Below, piece by piece: positions 20,190 to 30,742 of a DNA stretch of 64,000 bases (within the stretch, counting starts at the first letter, position 1; every line of letters begins with the position of its first letter). A program made the position numbers and the translations under genes. A model generated the notes under the pieces. The model did no database searches and was not told where the DNA came from. It was given only the letters and a program-made list of their open reading frames with translations. The DNA is taken from positions 372,001-436,000 of the forward strand of contig JAGKQI010000084.1 in the NCBI GenBank assembly GCA_018806915.1. Reading direction: 5' to 3'. This stretch comes from Phytophthora colocasiae (taxonomy: Eukaryota > Oomycota > Peronosporomycetes > Peronosporales > Peronosporaceae).

Positions 20190-20345
20190 TGGTAGGTGAG
20201 GTGTCCTGGTGTCTGAGGCTGGAATGCGGCAAACGGATCTTGAACTGGGGGATGGAACACCGGAACCCAGAATCCGAACGGGAACCCGTGAGCGTACCCG
20301 TACGGGACGTGCTCTGGAGGTGTGCGACGGGTTGAAGCTGGAGCT
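20190..20345 (-). pseudogene. Proline-rich Gag-like fragment
   Basis: One minus-strand frame is open for about 50 codons and reads VPYGYAHGFPFGFWVPVFHP and DPFAAFQPQTPGHL. The words gtgagcgtaccc and ctggaatgcg resemble 1628-1670 inside the gag of Gypsy-1 (GYAHPPALGPAFQP). It may be a fossil of a related gag. The low complexity limits confidence. It is repeated at 39960-40120. Confidence 0.3.
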
Positions 20346-20439
20346 GGACGTCGGGCCGCTTCGCCAAGTCACAATATTGAATATCAAAGCCCACTTCAGT
20401 CGAAGGGGAACCACCAATTGTATAGACCATCTACGACCA

Positions 20440-20903
20440 CGGCAATGCCTTACTGCTCGATACAGGCACCATCACTCTGCATTTCCATGCCATACTGGAG
20501 TCGTTTCCTTGTCTGTTTCTTCCTGCTTCATTGCCTTCAGCGTCTGTATCGCTCTTGAAATTGAGGCGAGGAGTCTGACCATTCAAGTAACCTGCTCCAA
20601 GTAGCTTGCTGACGTGTAGTAGCTCCAAAGACAGACACAATCGATTGTGGAAGATACCGATCACTTTCACCGTTGTCTGCATCAGGTTCGAGAATTGGTT
20701 CATGATCACTTCTTGATTTGGGTTACCCATTTTCGTTTTCCAGACGAAGCATTAAATAAATCTGCTGGTGTGGGTACTCTGAATTACCAAACTTCTACTC
20801 GAATTGTACGTGCATCCCACGGTTAGACGCCTTGTGGCTGTTATCCTGAAGCACATACCGGTGTAACATACCAAGGATAAAGGAAGTCCAAATCGGTTGG
20901 CAT
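20440..20903 (-). pseudogene. Degenerate family N-terminal half, relic K
   Basis: From ATG 20903 the minus strand reads MPTDLDFLYPWYV, then, through several stops and shifts, segments matching ATWSRLLEWSDSSPQFQ and IQTLKAMKQ (compare KATWSRLLEFSEPSAQYQ). It is repeated at 40215-40679 and partly at 55108-55330. This is an older third family member lying inside the spacer. Confidence 0.55.
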
Positions 20904-21498
20904 TATACCTAAATGGGACATGTCTATCTATCAGTCAATAGTCACATCTTCTTCTGTCAAATTCTTCGTAGAATGGTCTTTGAATCGAGGAAAACATTCA
21001 GCCAGAGTGTTGCTTCACGAACTAACATTGTTCACAAGTGTTACGACCACCAAAGTGGTGGCAAAGACTATTTTTTTTCGCATTTTCGGTTGAGTATATA
21101 TAGTCCATCGACTTTTTGATGCACAGCGAGTAATAGTGGGGGTTGTAAGAGCTATCCGAAGCAGGTGATACCCGCTGTTCACCAGTTCCAACAAAACGTT
21201 TTTCACTCGTACAGAATCCTAATAATTGGTCTCCTGTTCCATAATCGGCCAGTCAAGATATGTGCGCTGACTGAATCCATAGCATTCACAAGGCTATTGA
21301 CGAGTTGATTAAACGACGGATAATAATCTCTTGTTTACAGAAACACAAAATACCAACCACGGGTTTAATTCCATCCATCTAGGACATAGGATTTACGTTT
21401 TGTGACTGAAGTCCGTGATTTGAGAGATCGGTGATGCCTTTGAGTCCGAGGGAATGTTACATCCTCCACTGGACTTCATTCCCAAATTTACGGTGTCC

Positions 21499-23438
21499 AT
21501 GGCGACGGATTGGACTTTCCTGAAACCTTGGCTTAATGCCTTACAGCCTAGTTTGATGGATTTCCAAAGCCGACGACAATAAGTACGATTTAGTTGGCCT
21601 CGTGTGCCATGCTCACAACACAACCGTGTCATCAATTTTAGGTTGGTCGATGGAGATACACAAAATGTGAATCGATTGAAAATGTTTCGAGAAGCAATCG
21701 TGCTATTCACAGTCCTTGCGCTAGTGAATAATAAGGCATTCTTGGACCAATTTCGCCGAGTTTACCGCCACACCATGCGCGTAAATGCTATCCATTTTGG
21801 GTAGTGGGCGTTTACGGATCTGCTACCGTTCAACAGCTCGTTTGGGGCCAATTTTGTGCAGATTCAGATCCCTCACCGCAGTTTCAACAGGCGATGCAGA
21901 AGGTGAAGGCAATGGGACTGGAAAATATGAGCGAAGACAAGACGTATCTGTCCAGTTGCGCCAGTATGTGTTGGGAGAGCAGCCTCGACGGCGTTAACGT
22001 ATACGCGAATCTGAAGGTCAACACAAGTGATATATTTGATACTGGTCTGCAAAGATTGTTTATTGCGGCGGTTCCTTTAGTTGTGCTGCTAGACCGCACT
22101 ACTCTGCGTGATGAAGGGCAGAGCCAAAGTGTCGTTGCTACGGAACAAGCGCCAGTGGATATCGAAATTGACTTTCAAATTTGTGATTTAACTATGAGTT
22201 ATTCTCGAAATTTGGCGGCAAGTTTGCCATGGAAAAAGGTAAACCCTCTCGAAATCTCCGTTACATTCGACATCACGAGTAACGATGGACTACCACAAGA
22301 CACGATAAACACTGGGATTATACTGAATCATTTCCTCACGTGTCTCCGTCTGAATGGTTGCACTATTAAAATGTATTGTAGGAAAGGTTTCGAAAGCTTT
22401 TTTCCTGCGATTGGTTCCGCTGTTGCAGCGCAATCTGACGTTTCGCCACTCAAGTTCGACATCACGCGTGCAGCTTCTGAGTTGTGGCCATGGCTTTTGT
22501 ACACTATCAGCTGCTGTTCCACTGCTACGCTTTTGGGTGTGACTTTGACACAAGCCAATCTATTGAGTATTGCGGATGTTGTCCGATGCAATTATCCTCT
22601 TACGGGGCGGGAGGAACTTCAGCCTAGAACTTACAATACTTGTGAATTCGGATTTGTGGACATTGTCGAAGGCATAACTGTATGGCCAATCGATGCTGTA
22701 GGTGGCGAAATCTCAGCGTTTGAGATGCCGAGTTCTACCCGCTGTCGAGCCTGGTTCAAGGGGGGAGATCAGGTACAAGTTGTCGTTCCAGGCTTCGGTC
22801 GTTGTCGAACTAGAGTTGGAAATGGCGTTTCCGAGGTTTCTCGAGATTTGGTGGAGCAGAACGTACCAACTTTGAGCAAACTTCACTGGGGCTTTGGGTC
22901 AACTGATTCCGTTTCTTTGGCGGTTGATTTGCTAAAGTTGGTTGGTCGAAATCTTCGCTCATTAACAATGGATGCATCGATTTACAGCACTCTTGATCTC
23001 AGTGTCTTGTCTGGAATATGCCCGAACCTCCAATATCTGGAAACCCGTAATTTAGCTGTAGTTGTCACGGCTCACAATGAATCGCTGAGTCGGTGGCCAA
23101 TCGCGGAGTTGATAGTCGAAAGTAATCGGAAATTGTCGGATTTCACCTTGTGTCTACGGAATCGCAGACTCCGGATGGCTCGAGAGCTAACTCTGCTCTG
23201 CTTCTATGGTGTGCATTGTGAAGAGAGGGAAATCCAAGAGTTTACTTCGCACGATGGAGATTTTCTCTGTGTTACGAAGGAGAAATTTCCGATTCAGTCG
23301 AAAGCTGCATTGATCAGCGTTATTAACTACGTGCACTACTCGAACCCGATTCATCGAGTACCTGCTGATGTTTTATGTCTAATTTTTTTTTTCGCTTCGA
23401 CCCCTGCCCGACGATCAGTGCGTGTTAGACGAGGATGA
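21499..23438 (+). pseudogene. C-type family gene, copy C (N-terminal stop and frameshift)
   Basis: The frame opens at ATG 21499 (MATDWTFLKPW) but codon 28 is TAA at 21580-21582 (caa taa gta against caa tac gta in copies D, F and G), and one C is missing at about 21752 (tttcgccgag against tttccgccgag). From 21804 to 23438, 544 codons are open and contain all the later family blocks to VPADVLCLIFFFAS. It is near identical to copies D, F and G, so the damage is recent or erroneous. Confidence 0.8.
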
Positions 23439-23639
23439 TAGTGTAGAAGGAGAAGTCGTGTGATGAAATTTCACAAGACTGGTGATTCTGCTTTTGTTTT
23501 TCCATTAACATTGAAAGAGTTTAACAAAGGTTTTGCGCTTGTGATAGTGAATCATATTTCCGTCTTCCTATATTTCGCTCGATAACGATGAATTGTTTTT
23601 CAAGTGCATTTGATGGCACCCGATCATTGCGACTTAAAT

Positions 23640-23960
23640 CGTCTTTCGACGGACGCGCAGCACGTCATGGTCCATCGAAACCCTGGAGACGTATAGGACG
23701 TATGAACTCTCGATGCAGATTTACTATCTATTATAGGTAACTCAGTGTAGTCATATTTCTTTTGGTTCACTGCGGGTGGGTCTAGTACCCACCGGAAAGA
23801 CGACGTTTGAGTTAGTTGGCGGAAATTAAAGCTGCTGCGGATAGCGACTATAGACGAAAAGAACATCCTTTTATCAGATGTTAGCGTAAATAAACAAAGA
23901 AGAAGATTTCGGAGAGTGAATAGAATTTTGACATTAGAATAACTCGTTCTCCTCTCTTCT
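23640..23960 (-). pseudogene. Secreted-protein relic convergent to copy C
   Basis: The minus strand encodes MFFSSIVAIRSSFNFRQLTQ, then SSFRWVLDP and KKYDYTELP, which align with LFLSSLVAV, NLRQLTQKS, FQWVLDPHA and KYGYTVEP of the gene at 7452. A frame change occurs after the TYTSP-like region. Confidence 0.6.
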
Positions 23961-24199
23961 ACTGTAGACGAAATAGAGCTGCTCCACTTTATTGGGTTTT
24001 GACCAGGAGAGAAAGGCATAATTCGCTTCAAATTGTAGTAATCGATTATCCGCAACAGATCACACGAATAAGATACACACTGCTTCAAATCTCATCACTT
24101 AAGAAACGCATTGGGAACTGTATTTCTCTTTCATTATCTGGCTTCGAACGCTAACAGATCTTTTAGCTGGAGTTGCAGCAAAGATAGAGATAATCACTA

Positions 24200-24744
24200 A
24201 CAAGGCGGTGAATTGCTTTCATGTAGTGGGCTCCGTTGACAACGCTAACTAGTGCAGCTTTCGACTGTAGAGAGAATTTCTCGCATCTCCATCGTGCATC
24301 CGTAGTTCTATGACCTCACTTTCGTCATATTCTGCTTCGTAAAATTCCAGTCTGAGGTCCTCCAGCTCACGTGCCATGAGTAGCTTGGGATTCCGTAAGC
24401 ACAATGTGAGGTCTGTTAACTTTCTACTTTTTTTGACCATAAATTTCCGGATTGACCACAAACGCAGAGACTCAATGTAACGGGTTGCGAGGGATTCAAG
24501 GTTTGGGCATACAGCAGACGTCCACATCAATACCACCACGCGTGCATTTCCAACTCATCGCATTTAAAAAGTGTAAATTCTGTTTTCCCATTGCCTTTAG
24601 CCTCTGAATCGCACACTGAAAGTCAGTTGATGGTTTCGGTAACTCGTACAACCTGCTCCAGGTATTTGCTGGTCGGAAACAATTCCACAGACGTATATAT
24701 TTGTAGCACGCTTGAGCTCGTTGTAGTAAAAAGCGAAGTGTCAT
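24200..24744 (-). pseudogene. Internally deleted B-like fragment I in the palindrome spacer
   Basis: The minus strand holds an N-terminal piece (ANTWSRLYELPKPSTDFQ, IQRLKAMGKQN at 24496-24744) fused near 24520 to a C-terminal piece (SAVCPNLESLATRYIESL and DLTLCLRNPKLLMAREL at 24249-24539). The middle of the gene is absent. Confidence 0.6.
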
Positions 24745-25002
24745 TACAGTTAGCGAACAAACCTACCTAAGCTCCTTCCACTCGGTCCCCTGGAAACCCC
24801 TTGTGCCGCTGTAGATCTTGTCCTCCATCCTCATGCCATCCGCCACTCACGGCGGCCAGCGCGTGCCTCTCTGCTACTACCGCCCTCGCTGCTTGCCTCG
24901 CTACCTTGCTGGCACATGCTCCGTCGAGCCATTCGACCAAAGCCACGTGCTGTGGTTATGCCAGCGAGATCGGCTCTTGAGATTGGCACCGTGCTGCTTG
25001 TT
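24745..25002. other. Rest of the palindrome spacer, no assigned gene
   Basis: A GC-richer stretch (24780-24990) differs in composition from its surroundings. On the plus strand an open frame begins at 24818 and runs into the right arm, but I recognise nothing in its first 65 codons. Confidence 0.4.
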
Positions 25003-25079
25003 TACAGTAGAAGAGAGGAGAACGAGTTATTCTAATGTCAAAATTCTATTCACTCTCCGAAATCTTCTTCTTTGTTTAT

Positions 25080-25327
25080 TTACGCTAACATCTGATAAAA
25101 GGATGTTCTTTTCGTCTATAGTCGCTATCCGCAGCAGCTTTAATTTCCGCCAACTAACTCAAACGTCGTCTTTCCGGTGGGTACTAGACCCACACGCAGT
25201 GAACCAAAAGAAATATGACTACACTGAGTTACCTATAATAGATAGTAAATCTGCATCGAGAGTTCATACGTCCTATACGTCTCCAGTGGACCATGACGTG
25301 CTGCGCGTCCGTCGAAAGACGATTTAA
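25080..25327 (+). pseudogene. Secreted-protein relic convergent to copy D
   Basis: Counterpart of 23640-23960 in the other arm. The plus strand is open to 25327 and reads FNFRQLTQTSSFRWVLDPHA, KKYDYTELP and VHTSYTSPVDHDVLRV. The signal-peptide-like start is weaker than in the copy at 7452. It is fused in frame to unrelated upstream sequence (from 24818). Confidence 0.5.
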
Positions 25328-25499
25328 GTCGCAATGATCGGGTGCCATCAAATGCACTTGAAAAACAATTCATCGTTATCGAGCGAAATATAGGAAGACG
25401 GAAATATGATTCACTATCACAAGCGCAAAACCTTTGTTAAACTCTTTCAATGTTAATGGAAAAACAAAAGCAGAATCACCAGTCTTGTGAAATTTCATC

Positions 25500-27441
25500 A
25501 CACGACTTCTCCTTCTACACTATCATCCTCGTCTAACACGCACTGATCGTCGGGCAGGGGTCGAAGCGAAAAAAAAAATTAGACATAAAACATCAGCAGG
25601 TACTCGATGAATCGGGTTCGAGTAGTGCACGTAGTTAATAACGCTGATCAATGCAGCTTTCGACTGAATCGGAAATTTCTCCTTCGTAACACAGAGAAAA
25701 TTCCATCGTGCGAAGTAAACTCTTGGATTTACCTCTCTTCACAATGCACACCATAGAAGCAGAGCAGAGTTAGCTCTCGAGCCATCCGGAGTCTGCGATT
25801 CCGTAGACACAAGGTGAAATCCGACAATTTCCGATTACTTTCGACTATCAACTCCGCGATTGGCCACCGACTCAGCGATTCATTGTGAGCCGTGACAACT
25901 ACAGCTAAATTACGGGTTTCCAGATATTGGAGGTTCGGGCATATTCCAGACAAGACACTGAGATCAAGAGTGCTGTAAATCGATGCATCCATTGTTAATG
26001 AGCGAAGATTTCGACCAACCAACTTTAGCAAATCAACCGCCAAAGAAACGGAATCAGTTGACCCAAAGCCCCAGTGAAGTTTGCTCAAAGTTGGTACGTT
26101 CTGCTCCACCAAATCTCGAGAAACCTCGGAAACGCCATTTCCAACTCTAGTTCGACAACGACCGAAGCCTGGAACGACAACTTGCACCTGATCTCCCCCC
26201 TTGAACCAGGCTCGACAGCGGGTAGAACTCGGCATCTCAAACGCTGAGATTTCGCCACCTACAGCATCGATTGGCCATACAGTTATGCCTTTGGCAATGT
26301 CCACAAATCCGAATTCACAAGTATTGTAAGTTCTAGGCTGAAGTTCCTCCCGCCCCGTAAGAGGATAATTGCATCGGACAACATCCGCAATACTCAATAG
26401 ATTGGCTTGTGTCAAAGTCACACCCAAAAGCGTAGCAGTGGAACAGCAGCTGATAGTGTACAAAAGCCATGACCACAACTCAGAAGCTGCACGCGTGATG
26501 TCGAACTTGAGTGGCGAAACGTCAGATTGCGCTGCAACAGCGGAACCAATCGCAGGAAAAAAGCTTTCGAAACCTTTCCTACAAGAAATTTTAATAGTGC
26601 AACTCTTCAGACGGAGACACGTGAGGAACTGGTTCAGTAGAATCCCAGTGTTTATCATGTCTTGTGGTAGTCCATCGTTATTCGTGATGTCGAATATAAC
26701 GGAGATTTCGAGAGGGTTTACCACTTTCCATCGTAAACTTGCCGCCAAATTTCGAGAATAACTCGTAGTTAAATCACAAATTTGAAAGTCAATTTCGATA
26801 TCCACTGGCGCTTGGCTCTGCCCTTCATCACACAGAGTTGCGCGATCTAGCAGCACAACTAAAGGAACCGCCGCAATAAACAATCTTTCTAGACCAGTAT
26901 CAAATATGCAACTTGTGTTGACCTTCAGATTCGCGTATACGTTAACGCCGTCGAGGCTGCTCTCCCAACACATACTGGCGCAACTGGACAGATACGTCTT
27001 GTCTTCGCTCATATTTTCCAGTCCCATTGCCTTCACCTTCTGCATCGCCTGTTGAAACTGCGGTGAGGGATCTGAATCTGCACAAAATTGGCCCCAAACG
27101 AGCTGTTGAACGGTAGCAGATCCGTAAACGCCCACTACCCAAAATGGATAGCATTTACGCGCATGGTGTGGCGGTAAACTCGGCGGAAATTGGTCCAAGA
27201 ATGCCTTATTATTCACTAGCGCAAGGACTGTGAATAGCACGATTGCTTCTCGAAACATTTTCAATCGATTCACATTTTGTGTATCTCCATCGACCAACCT
27301 AAAATTGATGACACGGTTGTGTTGTGAGCATGGCACACGAGGCCAACTAAATCGTACGTATTGTCGTCGGCTTTGGAAATCCATCAAACTAGGCTGTAAG
27401 GCATTAAGCCAAGGTTTCAGGAAAGTCCAATCCGTCGCCAT
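25500..27441 (-). pseudogene. C-type family gene, copy D (premature stop)
   Basis: The frame is open from ATG 27441 for 570 codons to TAA at 25729, where GAA of the homologues (gag agg gaa atc) has become TAA. A single-base loss follows (tggaattttctc against tggagattttctc, about 25690). The missing end would carry the KFPIQSKAALISVIN and F-box-like blocks, still recognisable to about 25550. A six-residue deletion relative to copy C lies at SQ-APVDIE. Confidence 0.8.
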
Positions 27442-27665
27442 GGACACCGTAAATTTGGGAATGAAGTCCAGTGGAGGATGTAACATTCCCTCGGACTCAA
27501 AGGCATCACCGATCTCTCAAATCACGGACTTCAGTCACAAAACGTAAATCCTATGTCCTAGATGGATGGAATTAAACCCGTGGTTGGTATTTTGTGTTTC
27601 TGTAAACAAGAGATTATTATCCGTCGTTTAATCAACTCGTCAATAGCCTTGTGAATGCTGTGGAT

Positions 27666-27886
27666 AGCTTCTCAAGCTCACGCGCCATCCGTAGACTGAA
27701 GTTCCGTAAACACACTGGGATGTCTGCCAACTTAAAATTTTATCTTTAATAGTCAACACCTTGACTGGCCACAAACGCAGAGCCTCATTATGAATCGAGA
27801 CAACCACATCGAGATTGTAAGTCGTGAGAGATTCCAGTTCAAGAGTACGGCCACTGCTGTTCGAAGGTATCCTCTGTGATAATAAA
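27666..27886 (-). pseudogene. B-type gene fragment left of the LINE
   Basis: It matches 17365-17595 (VKVLTIKDSRKLADI region) with local changes. Together with 28731-28914 it is a B-type copy split by the LINE insertion. Confidence 0.65.
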
Positions 27887-28730
27887 ATCCCCTTCCTACG
27901 TTCTCAAGACTGGACTAAGCTTCTGCAACAAGTATCTTAGCTCAATCACCACCCGATGGAAGATCTTGGATGCCCTCCCCGTCGGATACACCAGGAACTG
28001 GCAAGTTTGCTGATGCTACTGCGGAACTACATGTTACCAGTGGTTCATGACGTAATGCTACGGTTTTTCTTTGGAGATTTAACCGTGGGTTCACGGTTCT
28101 CCTTCCTGATATCGCTCAGCCAACAATTCTGCAGTGCGTTCGACCAACTTGCCAAGCATTAGAGATGACGGAACATTGCTTTGTCTTGTGCCCTGCTTTA
28201 CAACCGCTCTGGCGCCAGCTATGGTCATTCTGGTCACGATTCTTTAGAGCTGAATTGACTTGGAAAGTATTGCTTTTCCCAAAGCCGCAGGACGTTTGCA
28301 AAAATTGGAGGAAGTATCAACAAGAGATACTCCTATGGAGAGTTCAGAATGCCGTAGCCTTTCATGCAACATGGAGACTTCGGAATGACATACACTTTCG
28401 AAAAACAAAGGCACTACTGCCAAATGTGGCGAATATCCAGTCGTCATATACTGTACAGGATGCATTATCAGTTTATTTACCAGCATGCGGATGAGCTCAA
28501 CTGTGACCGGAAAACTATCACGCTACTGATCTAAGAGTTAGGTTTTGAACTGCCGATTGATCTCCATTCGGAACGAATGCCCCAAATTTGGGTTGTCCAT
28601 CAGTAACGGTAGAACACTGTATCTACAGCTATTGAATTAGCTTGAGATCGTTGCAAGTTAGTCCAAAGAGTTGTCCACATATCTAGCTAATCAAATAATA
28701 ATTTTCCTTCTTTCCCTCTGTGATAATAAA
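27871..28730 (+). mobile_element. 5'-truncated LINE insertion with 16-bp target duplication
   Basis: cctctgtgataataaa stands at both 27871-27886 and 28715-28730, and the interrupted B-type sequence resumes exactly there. The 828 bp between them carry the end of a non-LTR retrotransposon. Long, variable target duplications and 5' truncation are typical of target-primed reverse transcription. The 3' end has no long poly-A, only an AT-rich tail (aaataataattttcc). Confidence 0.75.
27950..28640 (+). pseudogene. LINE ORF2 C-terminal region
   Basis: Frames 27956-28162 and 28165-28494 encode PVVHDVMLRFFFGDLTVGSR, then CPALQPLWRQLWSFWSRFF and WRLRNDIHFRKTKALLPNV, the zinc-finger-like and post-RT region of LINE proteins. 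A TAG separates the two parts and a shift precedes the final residues. No RT core is present because of 5' truncation. Confidence 0.6.
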
Positions 28731-28914
28731 CGTAAATTTCCACCGATCAACTCCAGCAAGCTCATGACCAACGAAACGGATTCGAATGGTGCTCCTTGAT
28801 ATCGCGAGAAACCACTGCGACGCCATCACCAATTCGACATTGACAACGACCGACACCTGGAATGACCACTTCAACATCATCGCCTTCCTTGAACCAGGCC
28901 CGACAGCGGATGTG
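28731..28914 (-). pseudogene. B-type gene fragment right of the LINE
   Basis: It matches 17610-17840 of the B-type gene with an internal deletion near 28785. It ends at the outer edge of the 0.92 kb inverted repeat. Confidence 0.6.
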
Positions 28915-29837
28915 CTGATCTTTTACATAGCGTACTAAGGAAGCCTTATCGACCTAGAACCACCGTTTGTAGCCACTTCGGACCTCGTACGTGCAAGATT
29001 CTTCGCCTGTAAGATAATTCTTCCGTTCGTATTTTACGTACAGCTCACCTGAAGGCAGATGTTCGTAATAAATCCCTCCAAAGTTGATCTTCACACTTTT
29101 GCCATCAGGTTGGTCGGCCTCTTTCCGCACTTGTTGGTTGAAACAGTCCTCATGAGGCAACACGCCCAGCATCTTGACAGTGTGACAACCACTGATGACG
29201 CAACCTGGTTGCGTATACGTCTCCAACTTGACGACTGCTGAGAGTTTAGGGGGACGATCGGCCACTTGCATGACGAGCTGTGCGTCCATCGAAATGTTCA
29301 CAGGCTCCACAGTGTAGCCATATTCACATGGTTCACACAGCCTACAGACCCGTTGGCACAGCGCTCGGCTGCGTGTGGGTCTAAGACCCACTGGAAAGAG
29401 GACTTTGGGTCAGTTGGCGCAGGTTGGAGCCACTGCAGACAGCGACAAGTGACGATAGGAAGAGCAGGAGCAGCAGCATTCTTTCGAGAAACAATTTTGT
29501 CAACAAAATTATGTTCGACAAAATTGTTTCTTGTTTGTATATAATTTTAAGCGAACTGATTGGTTCACCGCACCATGTTCCCAAATGTCACGTTCTAATG
29601 TTATACTCTGGCCGTGCATGTCGTACACGTGCGGCCTCGCGTTATACTGGTTTCCTTGCGCTGAGTCAAGCGGTATTGCATGTGTGTGCCAAGTGTCAGC
29701 GCTGGATTCGATCGTGGTGGCGCGTAGTCAAGCGGAGCGGAATTCACCCGGCCTCGTCTATCAGCCGGTGAAAAACGTTCTGAGGGTCGAGTGATACACT
29801 GTACCTCTTTGCGCCGGAAGCGAAAAAAAAACACACG
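28915..29837. repeat. Left arm of a 0.92 kb inverted repeat
   Basis: Inverse of 30383-31308, nearly identical, with a 545-bp spacer (29838-30382). The arm includes a secreted-protein gene copy, its hairpin leader and about 350 bp of 5' flank. Confidence 0.85.
28954..29479 (-). pseudogene. Secreted-protein gene, copy 2 (two single-base losses)
   Basis: ATG 29479 starts a signal peptide (MLLLLLFLSSLVAVCSG). One A is missing in the codons after LRQLTQ (about 29402) and one after CVNHV (about 29325) relative to the copy at 7452. The C-terminal part to 28954 is then open and ends ...GYKRWF. It lacks the 18 codons present at 7827-7880. Confidence 0.7.
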
Positions 29838-30036
29838 TGACTTCAACAACGGCCTGTACGACGGGCCATTCTTCATTATGATGGCGGGCCGAGGGTGGTG
29901 AATCACAGTTGCGTAGGATATGATGAATAACCATTGTAACAGATTTCCAACGGTTAAAAATCCAGCAGAGTCGATGCGCAGTCGTATTGGAGTGGTCCAT
30001 TGCAGCTTGTGGAGTAGACGGAAAGAACGAGAATGA

Positions 30037-30357
30037 ACTGCTAGCCTAGTCTATCGAGCGTTCACGAATTCCACCCATTCGTTTTGTGCGACAGCGTTCG
30101 ATGGCAACGCCAAGCGCATCTTCCCTTTGCCGACTACATTCCACACTTGGTTGGAAAGAGCGACGAATATATATGGAGTGAGGGGCGGCGTATTTGACTT
30201 CATTTTCGGACTGGAGATTAATAACCAAGACGCCAAGGAGGCTGAGCATTTGCTTATCGCGAAGATTACTACACTATGGGGCTTCCGGCCCATTGTAACT
30301 GATTACCAAGGAAGAACGACTGAGACCTACGAAAAAATCCCTTCCGCTTATTCATGA
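30037..30357 (+). CDS. Unidentified ORF in the inverted-repeat spacer
   Basis: A 106-codon open frame, with its first ATG at 30100 (MATPSAS lies in another frame; in this frame the start is unclear). It reads FDGNAKRIFPLPTTFHTWLE and GVFDFIFGLEINNQDAKEAE, and ends SAYS. It looks protein-like rather than low-complexity but I do not recognise it. It is the only sizeable frame between the two arms and could be the 3' exon or end of a gene interrupted by the duplication. Confidence 0.3.
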   Translation, partial: TASLVYRAFTNSTHSFCATAFDGNAKRIFPLPTTFHTWLERATNIYGVRGGVFDFIFGLEINNQDAKEAEHLLIAKITTLWGFRPIVTDYQGRTTETYEKIPSAYS

Positions 30358-30671
30358 GGTAGTCTGCGCGCTACGCTGTGTGCGTGTGTTTTTTATTTCG
30401 CTTCCGGCGCAAAGAGGTACAGTGTATCACTCGACCCTCAGAACGTTTTTTCACCGGCTGATAGACGAGGCCGGGTGAATTCCGCTCCGCTTGACTACGC
30501 GCCACCACGATCGAATCCAGCGCTGACACTTGGCACACACATGCAATACCGCTTGACTCAGCGCAAGGAAACCAGTATAACGCGAGGCCGCACGTGTACG
30601 ACATGCACGGCCAGAGTATAACATTAGAACGTGACATTTGGGAACATGGTGCGGTGAACCAATCAGTTCGC

Positions 30672-30675
30672 TTAA
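30672..30675. other. Empty piggyBac target site (TTAA)
   Basis: The context caatcagttcgcTTAAaattatatac matches the piggyBac flanks caatcagctcgcTTAA (left, 3975-3987) and TTAAaattatagac (right, 7373-7386). A second empty copy is inverted at 29547-29550. Confidence 0.85.
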
Positions 30676-30742
30676 AATTATATACAAACAAGAAACAATT
30701 TTGTCGAACATAATTTTGTTGACAAAATTGTTTCTCGAAAGA

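Larger units (their letters stand above)
19061..21430. other. Spacer between divergent B-type and C-type copies
   Basis: The spacer is nearly identical to 38827-40991 plus 50239-50460. Besides the relics listed separately, it contains a segment of about 400 bp next to the B-type start (19061-19480) with no gene and an AT-rich flank before the C-type start (21180-21430). Promoters for both genes are expected here but no specific site can be supported. Confidence 0.6.
21275..23966. repeat. Left arm of a 2.7 kb inverted repeat
   Basis: This arm is the near-exact inverse of 25003-27665 and contains the whole C-type copy C, its flanks and a convergent secreted-protein relic. The spacer is 23967-25002. 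The arms differ by scattered substitutions and small indels. Confidence 0.85.
25003..27665. repeat. Right arm of the 2.7 kb inverted repeat
   Basis: Inverse counterpart of 21275-23966. It ends where copies C and D diverge, at about 27665 against 21275, and abuts a B-type fragment. Confidence 0.85.

Noticed and set aside
26369..26761. Frame antisense to copy D (MHRTTSAILNRL), repeated behind all C-type copies
   Set aside because: It is conserved only because the sense gene is near identical between copies. No motif is present, and it is not kept in the B-type gene.
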